Below are positions 15,981 through 24,241 of a DNA stretch of 33,221 nucleotides, piece by piece; within the stretch, counting starts at the first letter, position 1, and each line of letters begins with the position of its first letter. Under the pieces are notes generated by a model that saw only the letters and a program-made list of their open reading frames with translations, was not told where the DNA came from and ran no database searches. Source of the DNA: Terriglobia bacterium (lineage in GTDB: Bacteria > Acidobacteriota > Terriglobia > Terriglobales > Acidobacteriaceae); assembly GCA_021324365.1 (NCBI GenBank), contig JAJPJE010000084.1, positions 1-33,221 on the forward strand. Direction: 5' to 3'. Made by a program: the position numbers and the translations under genes.

Positions 15981-16568
15981 TCAACTCTTCACTTCGGCTC
16001 GTGCTCCTCTTTCGATGCGCGGATCGGGAATCAACCACATAATCGCCACGACGACGTAGCCGGCGCCTGCAATCCACGGGCGTACGAATGCCAGCAGAAT
16101 CGCTACAGCGTAAATCCAGATTGAGATCTTCCCTTTTCTATCGCGTCCGATTGATCTTGCTAGACTTGAATCTCGTCCATGAAGTTTGATGAGAGTTCTT
16201 GCCAGTATGAAATAAGCAATAGCTGCAAACAACAGAACAGCACCATACACCACGACCGGCCATGACTCGAAATGGTTCTCATCCATCCAAGCGGTCGTGA
16301 ACGGAACGAGTGACAGCCAGAAAAGTAGATGCAAGTTGGCCCACAGCGTCGCACCATTCACTTGCTGAGTCGCATGGAGTAGATGGTGATGATTGTTCCA
16401 ATAGATTCCGATGTACATGAAACTGAGCAGGTAAGCCAGGAAAACCGGAAGCAATGGCCTCAAAGCCGCCAGCGTGGGCTGGCTAGGCGATTTCAATTCC
16501 AGCACCATGATGGTTATGATGACGGCAAGAACTCCGTCGCTAAAGGCTTCAAGTCGTCCTTTGTTCAT
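15981..16568 (-). CDS. TMEM175-family (DUF1211) potassium channel-like membrane protein
   Basis: 195 residues with about six hydrophobic helices. Helix 1 has the TMEM175 signature R-x-x-x-F-S-D in GRLEAFSDGVLAVIITIMVLEL (residues about 3-24), the conserved pore-helix motif of this channel family. FMYIGIYWNNHHHLLHA in helix 3 is also characteristic. Bacterial TMEM175 proteins form tetrameric, potassium-permeable channels without the classic TVGYG filter; ion selectivity here is inferred from family only. The start overlaps the last 20 bases of the AraC gene, so the two are probably translationally coupled. Confidence 0.88.
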   Translation of the reverse strand: MNKGRLEAFSDGVLAVIITIMVLELKSPSQPTLAALRPLLPVFLAYLLSFMYIGIYWNNHHHLLHATQQVNGATLWANLHLLFWLSLVPFTTAWMDENHFESWPVVVYGAVLLFAAIAYFILARTLIKLHGRDSSLARSIGRDRKGKISIWIYAVAILLAFVRPWIAGAGYVVVAIMWLIPDPRIERGARAEVKS

Positions 16569-17373
16569 CTAGTCCTCCGGACAATGCGGTTTCGCTTCGC
16601 AGCGACTGAGTCCATACCTTAGGAGTCATGCAAAAAACACCACGAAACATCACCACGAAGGCGCTGGGCTGCAGATAACCAACTTCCAAAGCAGTCTGCT
16701 TCACCGACTTTCCAGCTACTAGCATTTCAATTGCTTTCATGAGCCGAACCTGCCGCCGCCACGAGTCGAAATCCATTCCGAGATCGCTGCGGAAAAGCCG
16801 CTGAATCGTTCTGACGCTTACTCCTGCTTGAGCACAGAGGGTGGCAAGACTCCGACTTGCGCCTGGTTGTGCCAGCACCGCATGAGCTACTCTCGCCGCG
16901 CGTTCGTCGGTTGGCATTGTCACCATGCTTGGCAGCGGAGACGCCGTTTCCAGGCAATTAGTCAGGACGGTAGCGAGCGCGTTCTCGTACGCATTCCTGG
17001 TGCGTAGTTGAGCGCATGCTACAACTGCGAGAATCACCTCGCGCATAAGCCCGGTGATATGCACAACGCAGCAGCAATTGCCAAAGCGGCGAACCAGTCC
17101 GGGTACGACGTAGAGTGTACGCATGGAAACTTCTGAGGACATTAGCAGTCGATGTCGCTTTCGCGCAGTAATCCACAATGCGAACTGAGGCGGAATAAAC
17201 CACGTGCTCTTTTCTGACGACACCTGCATTAATCCCCGACTGGCATAGATCAGTTGATCCGATCCGTGGGCGTGTTCTGCGACCTCGTATCCCTTCGGGT
17301 ACTCGTATGCGAGTGTTGCTATCGATGTACCGCGTTTAGGGTCATATTCCCTGAGGATGGCACTGTGTCGCAT
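16549..17373 (-). CDS. AraC-family transcriptional regulator
   Basis: 274 residues from the ATG at 17373; a further ATG at 17400 would add nine residues. Residues about 10-95 form a cupin sensor domain (EYPKGYEVAEHAHGSDQLIYASRGLMQVSSE in outline, with the metal/ligand-site style H-x-H). The last ~100 residues are the two helix-turn-helix AraC DNA-binding domain: SLATLCAQAGVSVRTIQRLF and VKQTALEVGYLQPSAFVVMF. The second helix pair ends in the usual FRxxFCMTPKVW variant. It is divergent from a VOC gene by about 64 bases and overlaps the downstream TMEM175 gene, so both are candidate targets. A direct repeat with 21-base spacing at its own start is a plausible autoregulatory site. Confidence 0.9.
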   Translation of the reverse strand: MRHSAILREYDPKRGTSIATLAYEYPKGYEVAEHAHGSDQLIYASRGLMQVSSEKSTWFIPPQFALWITARKRHRLLMSSEVSMRTLYVVPGLVRRFGNCCCVVHITGLMREVILAVVACAQLRTRNAYENALATVLTNCLETASPLPSMVTMPTDERAARVAHAVLAQPGASRSLATLCAQAGVSVRTIQRLFRSDLGMDFDSWRRQVRLMKAIEMLVAGKSVKQTALEVGYLQPSAFVVMFRGVFCMTPKVWTQSLRSETALSGGLDEQRTT

Positions 17374-17397
17374 AACCGATAGTTTATGTCGCAATAA
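17366..17397. promoter_or_regulatory. Candidate AraC-type operator: 21-bp-spaced direct repeats
   Basis: TGTCGCATAA at 17366-17375 and TGTCGCAATAA at 17387-17397. The repeats begin exactly 21 bases apart (two helical turns) and point the same way, as expected for an AraC-family dimer. They overlap the translation start of the AraC gene and lie about 40 bases upstream of the divergent VOC gene. The link to this regulator is inference. Confidence 0.4.
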
Positions 17398-17437
17398 CAT
17401 GCTTGCGCCATCACGCAGTCGAGGAGATCATGCTCAC

Positions 17438-17842
17438 ATGCGAAGCGAAAAACCACTCACAAATTTTGACGTCATCGCGTTCGTCCCTATCGTAGACACT
17501 GCTCGCGCGAAACACTTCTACAGGGACACGCTGGGGTTGGAATTGCTGAGCGAAGAGCCTCCATTTGCGCTGGTTTTCAATGCCAATGGAATTATGCTGC
17601 GCCTGGTGATTGCAAAAGAACTTCCAGCGAGATTCGGCACGGCTCTGGGCTGGCGCGTCACAGATATAACATCGCGTGTCTCCGAACTCGCGGCCGCAGG
17701 CGTTACATTCGAGCGCTATCCAGGCATGCCGCAGGATCAGTTAGGAATTTGGACCGCACCTGGCGGAGCGAAGGTGGCGTGGTTCAAAGATCCGGACGGA
17801 AATGTTCTCAGTATTTCCGAACACCCGGAGGTGACTTTATGA
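17438..17842 (+). CDS. VOC-superfamily (glyoxalase/bleomycin-resistance-like) protein
   Basis: 134 residues from the ATG at 17438, with GAGGAG 11 bases upstream; the open frame back to 17357 runs into the AraC gene and lacks a site. The single VOC domain has the pattern FVPIVDTARAKHFYRDTLGLELLSEE at the start and VAWFKDPDGNVLSISE at the end, the usual beta-alpha-beta-beta-beta halves. The closing Glu is the common metal ligand, while the first-strand His is replaced (AFVPIVD), so the metal site may be incomplete. Members include glyoxalases, dioxygenases and antibiotic-binding proteins; the substrate is unknown. It is divergent from the AraC regulator, suggesting it is a regulated target. Confidence 0.82.
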   Translation: MRSEKPLTNFDVIAFVPIVDTARAKHFYRDTLGLELLSEEPPFALVFNANGIMLRLVIAKELPARFGTALGWRVTDITSRVSELAAAGVTFERYPGMPQDQLGIWTAPGGAKVAWFKDPDGNVLSISEHPEVTL

Positions 17843-17863
17843 GGCTCCCATAGAGATCACCCA

Positions 17864-19708
17864 ATGCCGACGGACAGCCATCGAAAGCGGAGGGCCGCGG
17901 TTACAATGTCATGGATGCGCTCATCCTTCGGCTATGTCTTCCCTGCTTTCCTGGCAATCGCATCTTTTGCGCAACAACCGGCGGCAGTTCCCAAAGCGAT
18001 CACCGATCCGAAACTGCTGGTCAGCACTAACGTTGCCGACCTGACTACCTATGCGCTCGACAAGTTCATGATGACGCGTTCGATCGGTGAAAGCTCGTGG
18101 TCTCCAGATGGCAAAAGCGTCGTCGTCGAAACGAACATCAGCGGACGGGACAATCTTTGGATCGTGCCGGCAGACGGCGGATGGCCGCGGCAACTCACGA
18201 TCAGCGATCAGCGGCAGACCAAACCTGCATGGTCTCCGGATGGACAGTGGATCGCGTTTCAGTCTGATAAAGACGGGAATGAGCAGTGGGACATTTTTGT
18301 GGCCTCGCCCAGGAACGGTGACGTCGTCAATCTGACGAACTCGCCCGAGGTTTCCGAAGAATCTCCCAGTTGGCAGCCCCGCGGACGTTTGCTGGCGATC
18401 ACGGTTAAGGCAAGCGGGGCGGCGCAGGAGGTCGCCACTCTTGATGTCTTAACGCGGCGAGTCCGCAAGCTGACGAACACCACATCGAAGGACGTTGTCA
18501 ACTCCAGGCCAGTCTGGTCGCCAGATGGAAAGCAGATCGCCTACACGCAGGCATCAGGCGCTGATTCCAACGTGTTCGTGGTGGATATCGAAACGGGCAA
18601 ATCGACAAATCTGACGCCGCACACTGGAGAGCATCGCTACTCGGCAGCCGCGTGGTCGCCGGATGGAAAAAACCTTCTAGTCACCTCGAATGAAGGCGCG
18701 TCTGACCGTGTCGGACTTCTCCATGTAGCCAGCAAACAGATACGCTGGCTGTCGAACGGGAAAACTACGGCAAAGGCTGGATGCTTCTCTCCAGACGGCA
18801 AGCGCGCCGCGTGGACCTTAGGACGAGACAGCACTGAAACAATTGTGATTTACGATTTGCTGACGAAGCAGACGCAGGTACTGCCGGCGAGAGAAGGCGT
18901 TGATTCGCTCGCTGGCTCCGCAACGGCCTTTTCGAAATCAGGCAATGATTTGCTATACAGGTACAGCGGTCCGACAGCACCGGATGACCTCTGGGTTTAC
19001 GATCTGTCAACTCGCCGCTCCCGCCAGATTACGAATTCTCTCGTAGCCGGGTTGCGTCCGGAGGATATGGTCTCACCTACCCTGGTTCAGCTTCCGAACA
19101 CGGGTGCACACGCGCTCGTCTATGTGCCGCACAACATAATCAAGAACGCGCAATATCCGGCATTGATCTATCTTGCGGACACACAATTTCAGAATTCGTT
19201 TCGTGCTTTACTGCAGTACATGGTGAACCAGGGATACATTGTCGTTATTCCGGACCGGCCTGAGGATGCGGCAACTGCGGCCGACTTTATCAAGCAGAAC
19301 GGGTATGTGAATCCGAAAAAGATCATTCTGATGGGGCGGGGCTATGGCGGATATCTCACGCTCGCATCCATAGTGAAATCACCAGACGAATGGGCTGCAG
19401 CGGTGGCGGTAGCTCCCGATATGAAATCGCGGGCTGGAAGTGACGATCCGATCTCCGTCACAAAAATAGTAAATACACCGTTGCTGGCGATTGCCGGCGC
19501 GAACGACCCGAATCTATCACCGGGCGACTTGCAACAGATCACCAATGCCGTCAAACGGAATGGCGGGAGCGCACAGTTGAAGATTTATGATGAAGAGGGC
19601 AGCCCCCTCGAACACATCGACAACAGGCTGGATGCCGCGAAGCGTATCTCCGACTTCATCAAGGTACAGGTGCCCTCCCCGGGGTGCGGATGTGAGCTGA
19701 TACAGTGA
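17864..19708 (+). CDS. TolB-propeller/S9 peptidase-like protein lacking catalytic Ser
   Basis: 614 residues from the first ATG; an ATG at 17906 (11 bases after GGAGGG) would give a more typical signal peptide (hydrophobic core up to AIASFAQQ). Residues about 85-400 form a beta-propeller with WSPDG-type repeats (at least five copies). Residues about 425-605 are the alpha/beta-hydrolase half of prolyl oligopeptidase family S9. The nucleophile elbow, normally GGSYGG, reads GRGYGG, so the catalytic Ser is Gly493; the acid position survives (AGANDPNLS) but the usual EGHGF histidine motif is EGSPL. The oxyanion HGGP motif is also absent. This is probably a secreted pseudoenzyme that binds peptides or the envelope. 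It converges on the PilZ gene. Confidence 0.85.
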   Translation: MPTDSHRKRRAAVTMSWMRSSFGYVFPAFLAIASFAQQPAAVPKAITDPKLLVSTNVADLTTYALDKFMMTRSIGESSWSPDGKSVVVETNISGRDNLWIVPADGGWPRQLTISDQRQTKPAWSPDGQWIAFQSDKDGNEQWDIFVASPRNGDVVNLTNSPEVSEESPSWQPRGRLLAITVKASGAAQEVATLDVLTRRVRKLTNTTSKDVVNSRPVWSPDGKQIAYTQASGADSNVFVVDIETGKSTNLTPHTGEHRYSAAAWSPDGKNLLVTSNEGASDRVGLLHVASKQIRWLSNGKTTAKAGCFSPDGKRAAWTLGRDSTETIVIYDLLTKQTQVLPAREGVDSLAGSATAFSKSGNDLLYRYSGPTAPDDLWVYDLSTRRSRQITNSLVAGLRPEDMVSPTLVQLPNTGAHALVYVPHNIIKNAQYPALIYLADTQFQNSFRALLQYMVNQGYIVVIPDRPEDAATAADFIKQNGYVNPKKIILMGRGYGGYLTLASIVKSPDEWAAAVAVAPDMKSRAGSDDPISVTKIVNTPLLAIAGANDPNLSPGDLQQITNAVKRNGGSAQLKIYDEEGSPLEHIDNRLDAAKRISDFIKVQVPSPGCGCELIQ

Positions 19709-19718
19709 CAAGCGAATC

Positions 19719-20429
19719 TTAGTCTGCTGCTCCCGTCCGTTGTAGCCACTTTTGCAGGTGCTCCTTACATTGCATTGTCATGAACAGAAATTCCAAACCG
19801 ACGCGCCCCTGCTCGTCTCTCCAACACACCTGACAATCGGCACGGATTTCGATTGAATCCCCGGGCAAGTGGAAACTGATGGTGACATTGTCGTTCAGCG
19901 GCTGTGGATGATCTGTTAAAACACAGATACCTCCCTCGGCCACATTGAGCGTTTGGCAGTGACACGGAGGTTGAGCCGGGCGCTCCAGAGAAGCACTAAC
20001 GCAACACGCGCGCCGCGTATATTTCCTGCGCTCATTTTGCATGATTTGATGAGCTGCCTTCAGCAATTGCTGAACACTGTCGGGTGAAAGCGGCGCATCG
20101 AGCGTAAAGTTGGCGCCGGCAAGGAACGCTTTCTTCACGTGTTCTCCGGAGCCGGTGATGGCCAGGATAACGGAACGGCGGTTTGAAGGGCTGAGGCGCG
20201 CATTTTCGATCGCAACAAAAGCGTCGTCGCCCAAATGGCAGTCCACCACGATCCCTTCATAACGGCCATGATTCAGCATGCGTGGAAAAGCGATCGGATC
20301 CAGGCAGATTGCCGATGAAATCTGCAGGCCCTGCATGTAGGAACGCAACTCCTGGATCAGTGTCAAATCCGTACCGAGCAGCAGACAGTTGCTACTCTCG
20401 CGCAGCTCCGAAAAATTGTCGGTGTCCAT
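19719..20429 (-). CDS. Pseudo-receiver/PilZ-domain protein
   Basis: 236 residues. The first ~125 follow a receiver fold with Asp63 at the phospho-acceptor position (VVDCHLGDDAF), but the N-terminal acidic pair is missing (CLLLGTD) and the conserved Lys near KP is replaced (TLDAPLSPD). Phosphorylation is therefore doubtful. Residues about 134-232 are a PilZ domain with the RRKYTRR basic start and LNVAEGGICV in place of the D/N-x-S-x-x-G loop (Ser to Ala), so c-di-GMP binding may be altered. It has the same general plan as the PilZ-receiver-PilZ protein at 7.9-8.9 kb. The ATG at 20429 has only a weak AGG directly before it. Confidence 0.8.
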   Translation of the reverse strand: MDTDNFSELRESSNCLLLGTDLTLIQELRSYMQGLQISSAICLDPIAFPRMLNHGRYEGIVVDCHLGDDAFVAIENARLSPSNRRSVILAITGSGEHVKKAFLAGANFTLDAPLSPDSVQQLLKAAHQIMQNERRKYTRRACCVSASLERPAQPPCHCQTLNVAEGGICVLTDHPQPLNDNVTISFHLPGDSIEIRADCQVCWRDEQGRVGLEFLFMTMQCKEHLQKWLQRTGAAD

Positions 20430-20627
20430 CCTGTGAGGCTAGCGCAGAATGCCGCGCTTCTACTGTGTCGCCGACTTCTTTCCGCGATCAAAAGGTCTTG
20501 TACTTCGGAGGAAACTCTGCTCGGTCGCAACACGATACCTGGCGCCCGCGTTTTTTAAACGTTTCAGAAAATAACAAATCGGTTTACTAGTTTTTGAGCC
20601 CGTCCTTCTGCAATAGTTCTGTTTTGG

Positions 20628-20745
20628 CACCACTCATGCCATTAGGGAGATCCGGACCACGGGGTTTTCCCGCAGGGGCTAGCCCACAAATTGATCTGGC
20701 TGTATGGGTGCCTGAAGCCGCGCCCTTCAAACCCGATTCACGCCG
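20628..20745. repeat. Degenerate dispersed-repeat-like sequence
   Basis: Within the 331-base gap 20430-20760, which otherwise holds no gene. It contains CCCGCAGGGGCTAGCCCAC, with the perfect palindrome GGGCTAGCCC, and CCTGAAGCCGCGCCCTTCAA followed by ACCCGATTCACGCC. This wording resembles non-coding repeats I associate with acidobacterial intergenic regions (CGCAGGGGCTAAAGCCCC and CTGAAG..GCGCCCTTCAAA types). The copy is imperfect and probably decayed. No ends or target duplication could be defined. Confidence 0.35.
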
Positions 20746-20760
20746 GATGGAGCGCGGCAC

Positions 20761-21567
20761 TTATGATTCAGTCGATTCAACCAGAGCTTCGAGGAGTCCG
20801 GGGATCGTGTACTCTTTCGCCTCGGCATCCACGCGAAGTCCTAATTCGCGAAGAGTATCGGACGTCACCGGTCCAATGGAAACAAGCTTCACGCCGTCAA
20901 GAAGATTGGAGTGGGCGCGCTCTTCCCCGACAAGATCGACGAAATTTTTGGCCGTCGACGAACTTGTAAAGGTAATTGCATACGGCTTTTCCGCCTCTGA
21001 AAGCACCTGCTCGAGTTTTCTGCGCGAGCTTTCCGGCAGGATGGTTTCGTAAACTTCCGCTACGTCGACACGCGCTCCGAGTTCGCGCAGTGCACTGGGA
21101 ATGACATCGCGAGCGACCTTGGCCCTCGCCAGGAGAATGCGTTCGTTCTTTGTAACTTGCGTGGCAAGTGCCTCGACCAGCGATTCAGCAATGTATTCTT
21201 CTGCCATGACATCGACCGGCAGTCCATGAAGTTCGATTGCCTTGCGGGTTGCCGGGCCAATCGCAGCCAGTTTCAGATGCAGCAGATCGGCTTCCGATTT
21301 TCCGAGCTGTGCCATTCGCGCAAACAGCATCTTCACGCCATTTACGCTGGTGAGGATCAACCAATCGTAGTTCAGAATTCCTGCCATCGCCTTGTCGAGT
21401 GCGGCAAAGGATTGCGGCGGGCGGATTTCAATGAATGGAATCTCCAGCACTTCGGCGCCCAGCGCTCGAAGTGTGTCAGAGAGAATGCTCGCCTGGTCCT
21501 TTGCACGGCTCACGATGATGCGTTTATTCGCGAGCGGCAGTCGTTCTGGTTTTTTGCTGATTGCCAA
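20761..21567 (-). CDS. hemD: Uroporphyrinogen-III synthase
   Basis: About 268 residues from a TTG at 21567, chosen because AAGGG lies eight bases upstream; the frame opens at another TTG at 21612. HemD closes hydroxymethylbilane with D-ring inversion to uroporphyrinogen III, the branch point for haem, sirohaem and cobalamin. The two-lobed fold is visible: LANKRIIVSRAKDQASILSDTLRALGAEVLEIPFIEI in lobe one (overlapping pieces), YDWLILTSVNGVKMLF, then lobe two with AITFTSSSTAKNFVDLV and VSIGPVTSDTLRELGLRVD. Sequence identity in this family is low, but these TSxNxV / FTSSST / SIGPxTSxTLRELG blocks are diagnostic. No hemC neighbour is present; the HemQ-like gene is elsewhere in the window. Confidence 0.9.
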   Translation of the reverse strand: MAISKKPERLPLANKRIIVSRAKDQASILSDTLRALGAEVLEIPFIEIRPPQSFAALDKAMAGILNYDWLILTSVNGVKMLFARMAQLGKSEADLLHLKLAAIGPATRKAIELHGLPVDVMAEEYIAESLVEALATQVTKNERILLARAKVARDVIPSALRELGARVDVAEVYETILPESSRRKLEQVLSEAEKPYAITFTSSSTAKNFVDLVGEERAHSNLLDGVKLVSIGPVTSDTLRELGLRVDAEAKEYTIPGLLEALVESTES

Positions 21568-21690
21568 TGTGTGCGCCCTTAGTGATCTATTCGCAACGGA
21601 GCAAACCAACAATTGTAGATGAGGATCAGAATTGCGGGAATACTGAGCCGCACAGGTTTCGATAATGAAAGTTCAAGCGACGCAGTCGCG

Positions 21691-21720
21691 CATCAAATAG
21701 GTGCGGCTACCTATATGATG
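21691..21720. promoter_or_regulatory. 12-bp inverted repeat, candidate operator of the dehydrogenase gene
   Basis: CATCAAATAGGT at 21691-21702 and ACCTATATGATG at 21709-21720 are complementary at 11 of 12 positions, separated by six bases. The element ends 24 bases before the ATG of the 2-oxoglutarate semialdehyde dehydrogenase gene, overlapping where a promoter or its start should lie. No T-run follows, so an operator for a dimeric regulator is more likely than a terminator. No regulator gene for this locus is in the window. Confidence 0.55.
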
Positions 21721-21744
21721 TCTGGTTGCGGATGAGGTAACTGG

Positions 21745-23337
21745 ATGGCGACGAAAGAACTCGAGCTTGCTGGCGTTTCACTGGTAGGAGAACAGGCGTC
21801 AACGCGGCGCGGAGATGCGTTTAACGGGAGAAATCCCGCCAATGGAACAAAGTTGGAGCCTGCATTCTATTCGGCCACTATGGATGACTTAGAACAGGCG
21901 GCAAAGCTTGCGGCCGTGGCGTTTCCAGTCTTCGCTGGGCTTTCGGGGCGCGAGCGCGCCTCGTTTTTGCGCCGAATTGCGGACGGACTCGCGGCTCAGG
22001 GGGATTTGATTGTCGAGCGGGCCAACCTGGAATCGGGACTGCCGCTCGCGCGATTGCAAGGAGAACTTGGGCGCACCACGGGCCAGCTGAGGCTTTTCGC
22101 CGAGGTGCTGGAGGAGGGCTCCTGGGTAAATGCACGGATCGATCCCGCAGACCGTGAACGAAAACCGCCCCGTCCGGACGTACGCTCCATGCTGCACCCG
22201 CTGGGCCCGGTTGCAGTTTTTGGAGCCAGCAACTTTCCGCTGGCATTTTCGGTGGCGGGCGGTGACACAGCGTCGGCATTAGCGGCAGGAAATCCGGTCA
22301 TCGTGAAGGCACACCCGGCACATCCGGGCACCAGCGAACTTGTGGGGCGGGTCATACGGGGCGCGGTAAAGGAATCGGGGCTGCCGGCCGGAGTCTTCGC
22401 GTTGCTATTCGACGCAGGGATTGAGATCGGTGTAGCGCTAGCGAAGCACCCTGTCATCAAAGCGATCGCGTTTACGGGATCGCAGCGCGGAGGGATCGCG
22501 TTGATGCAGATCGCCGCCTCCCGGCCAGAACCAGTTCCCTGCTATGCAGAGATGGGCAGCACAAACCCTATGTTTATCTTGCCGGGCGCCATGCGCGAAC
22601 GTGGCGCCAAAATTGCCCACGGATTGCAAGCCTCCTTCACTCTGGGTTCAGGTCAGTTCTGCACGAAGCCCGGCATGGTTTTTGTTCCGCAGGCGAGCAG
22701 TGAGTTCATACAGGAATTGCAGAACGGAGTACGCGGTCTTGGACAGCATGGGATGTTGACGCACGACATCGCCGACCGCTATAGCAAGTCCATTGAGGAA
22801 AGGGTGGCGAAAGGGCAGGCACAAGTTATCGCGCGATCGGATATTGCCATTGAGCCAAGTTGTGCTGCAGGCGCAGCGGCGGTTTTCGGAGTGTCGCTCC
22901 AGGAATTCCTCAAGAACCCTGAATTAAGCGAAGAAGTCTTCGGCCCCACAACCTTGCTGGTGCATTACGGTGCGGAGCAGGAACTGGTTAAGGTCGCAAA
23001 GGAGCTGCACGGCCATTTGACGGCAACAATCCATGGCACCGACGAAGAACTCGCACGAGCGCAAGAGCTGATCCGTGTTTTGGAAACCAAGGTCGGGCGC
23101 CTCCTGTTTAACGGATTTCCAACCGGGGTGGAAGTTTGTCATGCAATGGTGCATGGTGGGCCGTTCCCAGCTACCTCCGACAGCCGCACCACTTCAGTTG
23201 GGACAATGGCCATCTTGCGATTCGCACGGCCGGTCTGTTATCAGGACTTCCCCGATGCAGCTCTCCCCCCGGAGCTGCAGAATGCCAATCCGCTGGGAAT
23301 CATGCGTATGGTGAATGGCGAGTTGACGCGCGTGTGA
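21745..23337 (+). CDS. 2-oxoglutarate semialdehyde (2,5-dioxovalerate) dehydrogenase
   Basis: 530 residues, ATG with GAGGT six bases upstream. It is an aldehyde dehydrogenase of the NADP-dependent 2,5-dioxopentanoate dehydrogenase subgroup (EC 1.2.1.26). Signature blocks include GPVAVFGASNFPLAFSVAGG, KAHPAHPGTSELVGR, FTGSQRGG, AEMGSTNP with general base Glu269 and GSGQFCTKPG with catalytic Cys306. The subgroup oxidises 2-oxoglutarate semialdehyde to 2-oxoglutarate, the final step of oxidative pentose (Weimberg), glucarate/galactarate and hydroxyproline catabolism. Facing FAH-type and YjhG-type dehydratases point to the pentose route here. It converges on the FAH gene with three bases between stops and has its own candidate operator. 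Confidence 0.93.
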   Translation: MATKELELAGVSLVGEQASTRRGDAFNGRNPANGTKLEPAFYSATMDDLEQAAKLAAVAFPVFAGLSGRERASFLRRIADGLAAQGDLIVERANLESGLPLARLQGELGRTTGQLRLFAEVLEEGSWVNARIDPADRERKPPRPDVRSMLHPLGPVAVFGASNFPLAFSVAGGDTASALAAGNPVIVKAHPAHPGTSELVGRVIRGAVKESGLPAGVFALLFDAGIEIGVALAKHPVIKAIAFTGSQRGGIALMQIAASRPEPVPCYAEMGSTNPMFILPGAMRERGAKIAHGLQASFTLGSGQFCTKPGMVFVPQASSEFIQELQNGVRGLGQHGMLTHDIADRYSKSIEERVAKGQAQVIARSDIAIEPSCAAGAAAVFGVSLQEFLKNPELSEEVFGPTTLLVHYGAEQELVKVAKELHGHLTATIHGTDEELARAQELIRVLETKVGRLLFNGFPTGVEVCHAMVHGGPFPATSDSRTTSVGTMAILRFARPVCYQDFPDAALPPELQNANPLGIMRMVNGELTRV

Positions 23338-23340
23338 CAC

Positions 23341-24174
23341 TTACGCGACTTGGTTTTCCAACGTGCCGATGCCCTCTATCGTGATGCGAATAATATCGCC
23401 ACTCGCGAGAGTGAAGTCATCGCCCGGTACGATTCCTGTTCCGGTCATCAAGAACACGCCCTGAGGAAAGCTGTTGTCGCGAAACAGAAATGCCACAAGT
23501 TCTTTCAGCTCGCGCTTCAGTTCGGCGAGGGTGGTACTGCCGGCGAACGCTTTCTTTCCTGACCGCACGATTTCGAGCTGAATGCTGGTCTCGCGGGGCG
23601 GAGGATCTCCCAACAATAAGCAGGGACCCAGGGCGCAGCTGCCGTCATAGACTTTTGCCTGTGGCAGATAAAGAGGATTTTCACCCTCAATATCGCGCGA
23701 ACTCATGTCGTTGCCAATGGTAAAGCCGGCGATATCACCGCGCGAATTAGCGAACAAGGTCAGCTCCGGCTCAGGAACAGACCACCTCGCATCAGACCGA
23801 ATCCGGACAGGCGTACCGTGCCCGACCACTCGCCGACCGGTGGCTTTGAAAAACAGTTCCGGACGCTCCGCCGAGTACACGCGATCGTAGAAGTCTCCTC
23901 CGCCAGCACCTTTGCTCTCTTCCATGCGAGCCTTGCGGCTTCGAAAATATGTGACCCCTGCGGCCCACACTTCCTGGCTCACGACAGGCGCAAGAATCGT
24001 TGCCGGATCGAGGCTTGTTCGCGCATTGCTGTTCAGTGCTGCGCGAGCACGGCTGTGAAGGTCCGGATCGCATAGCAATTCGTCCCACTCTTGGGATTGC
24101 GCCAGCGTGGAGATTAGAAAAACGTCGTCGTCCTGTTCTACTAATGCGCCTTGCGTCGTGCGATAGAGTTTCAA
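23341..24174 (-). CDS. FAH-family 2-keto-3-deoxypentonate dehydratase
   Basis: 277 residues from a TTG at 24174 with GAGG about seven bases before it; a GTG at 24192 is the alternative. The C-terminal fumarylacetoacetate hydrolase fold carries the metal site Glu-x-Glu in VPEPELTLF and then [31 protein letters not shown], in overlapping pieces. That block is characteristic of 2-dehydro-3-deoxy-D-arabinonate dehydratase (EC 4.2.1.141) and L-arabinose-route relatives. The reaction removes water from 2-keto-3-deoxypentonate to give 2-oxoglutarate semialdehyde, the substrate of the convergent dehydrogenase. It sits 67 bases downstream of the YjhG-type dehydratase and is probably in its operon. Confidence 0.88.
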   Translation of the reverse strand: MKLYRTTQGALVEQDDDVFLISTLAQSQEWDELLCDPDLHSRARAALNSNARTSLDPATILAPVVSQEVWAAGVTYFRSRKARMEESKGAGGGDFYDRVYSAERPELFFKATGRRVVGHGTPVRIRSDARWSVPEPELTLFANSRGDIAGFTIGNDMSSRDIEGENPLYLPQAKVYDGSCALGPCLLLGDPPPRETSIQLEIVRSGKKAFAGSTTLAELKRELKELVAFLFRDNSFPQGVFLMTGTGIVPGDDFTLASGDIIRITIEGIGTLENQVA

Positions 24175-24241
24175 CGAACTGCCTCGTTCCACAGATTAGA
24201 GTCCGACCAGAAGTACTTTTACACAGTCCAGTACAGCCCAT

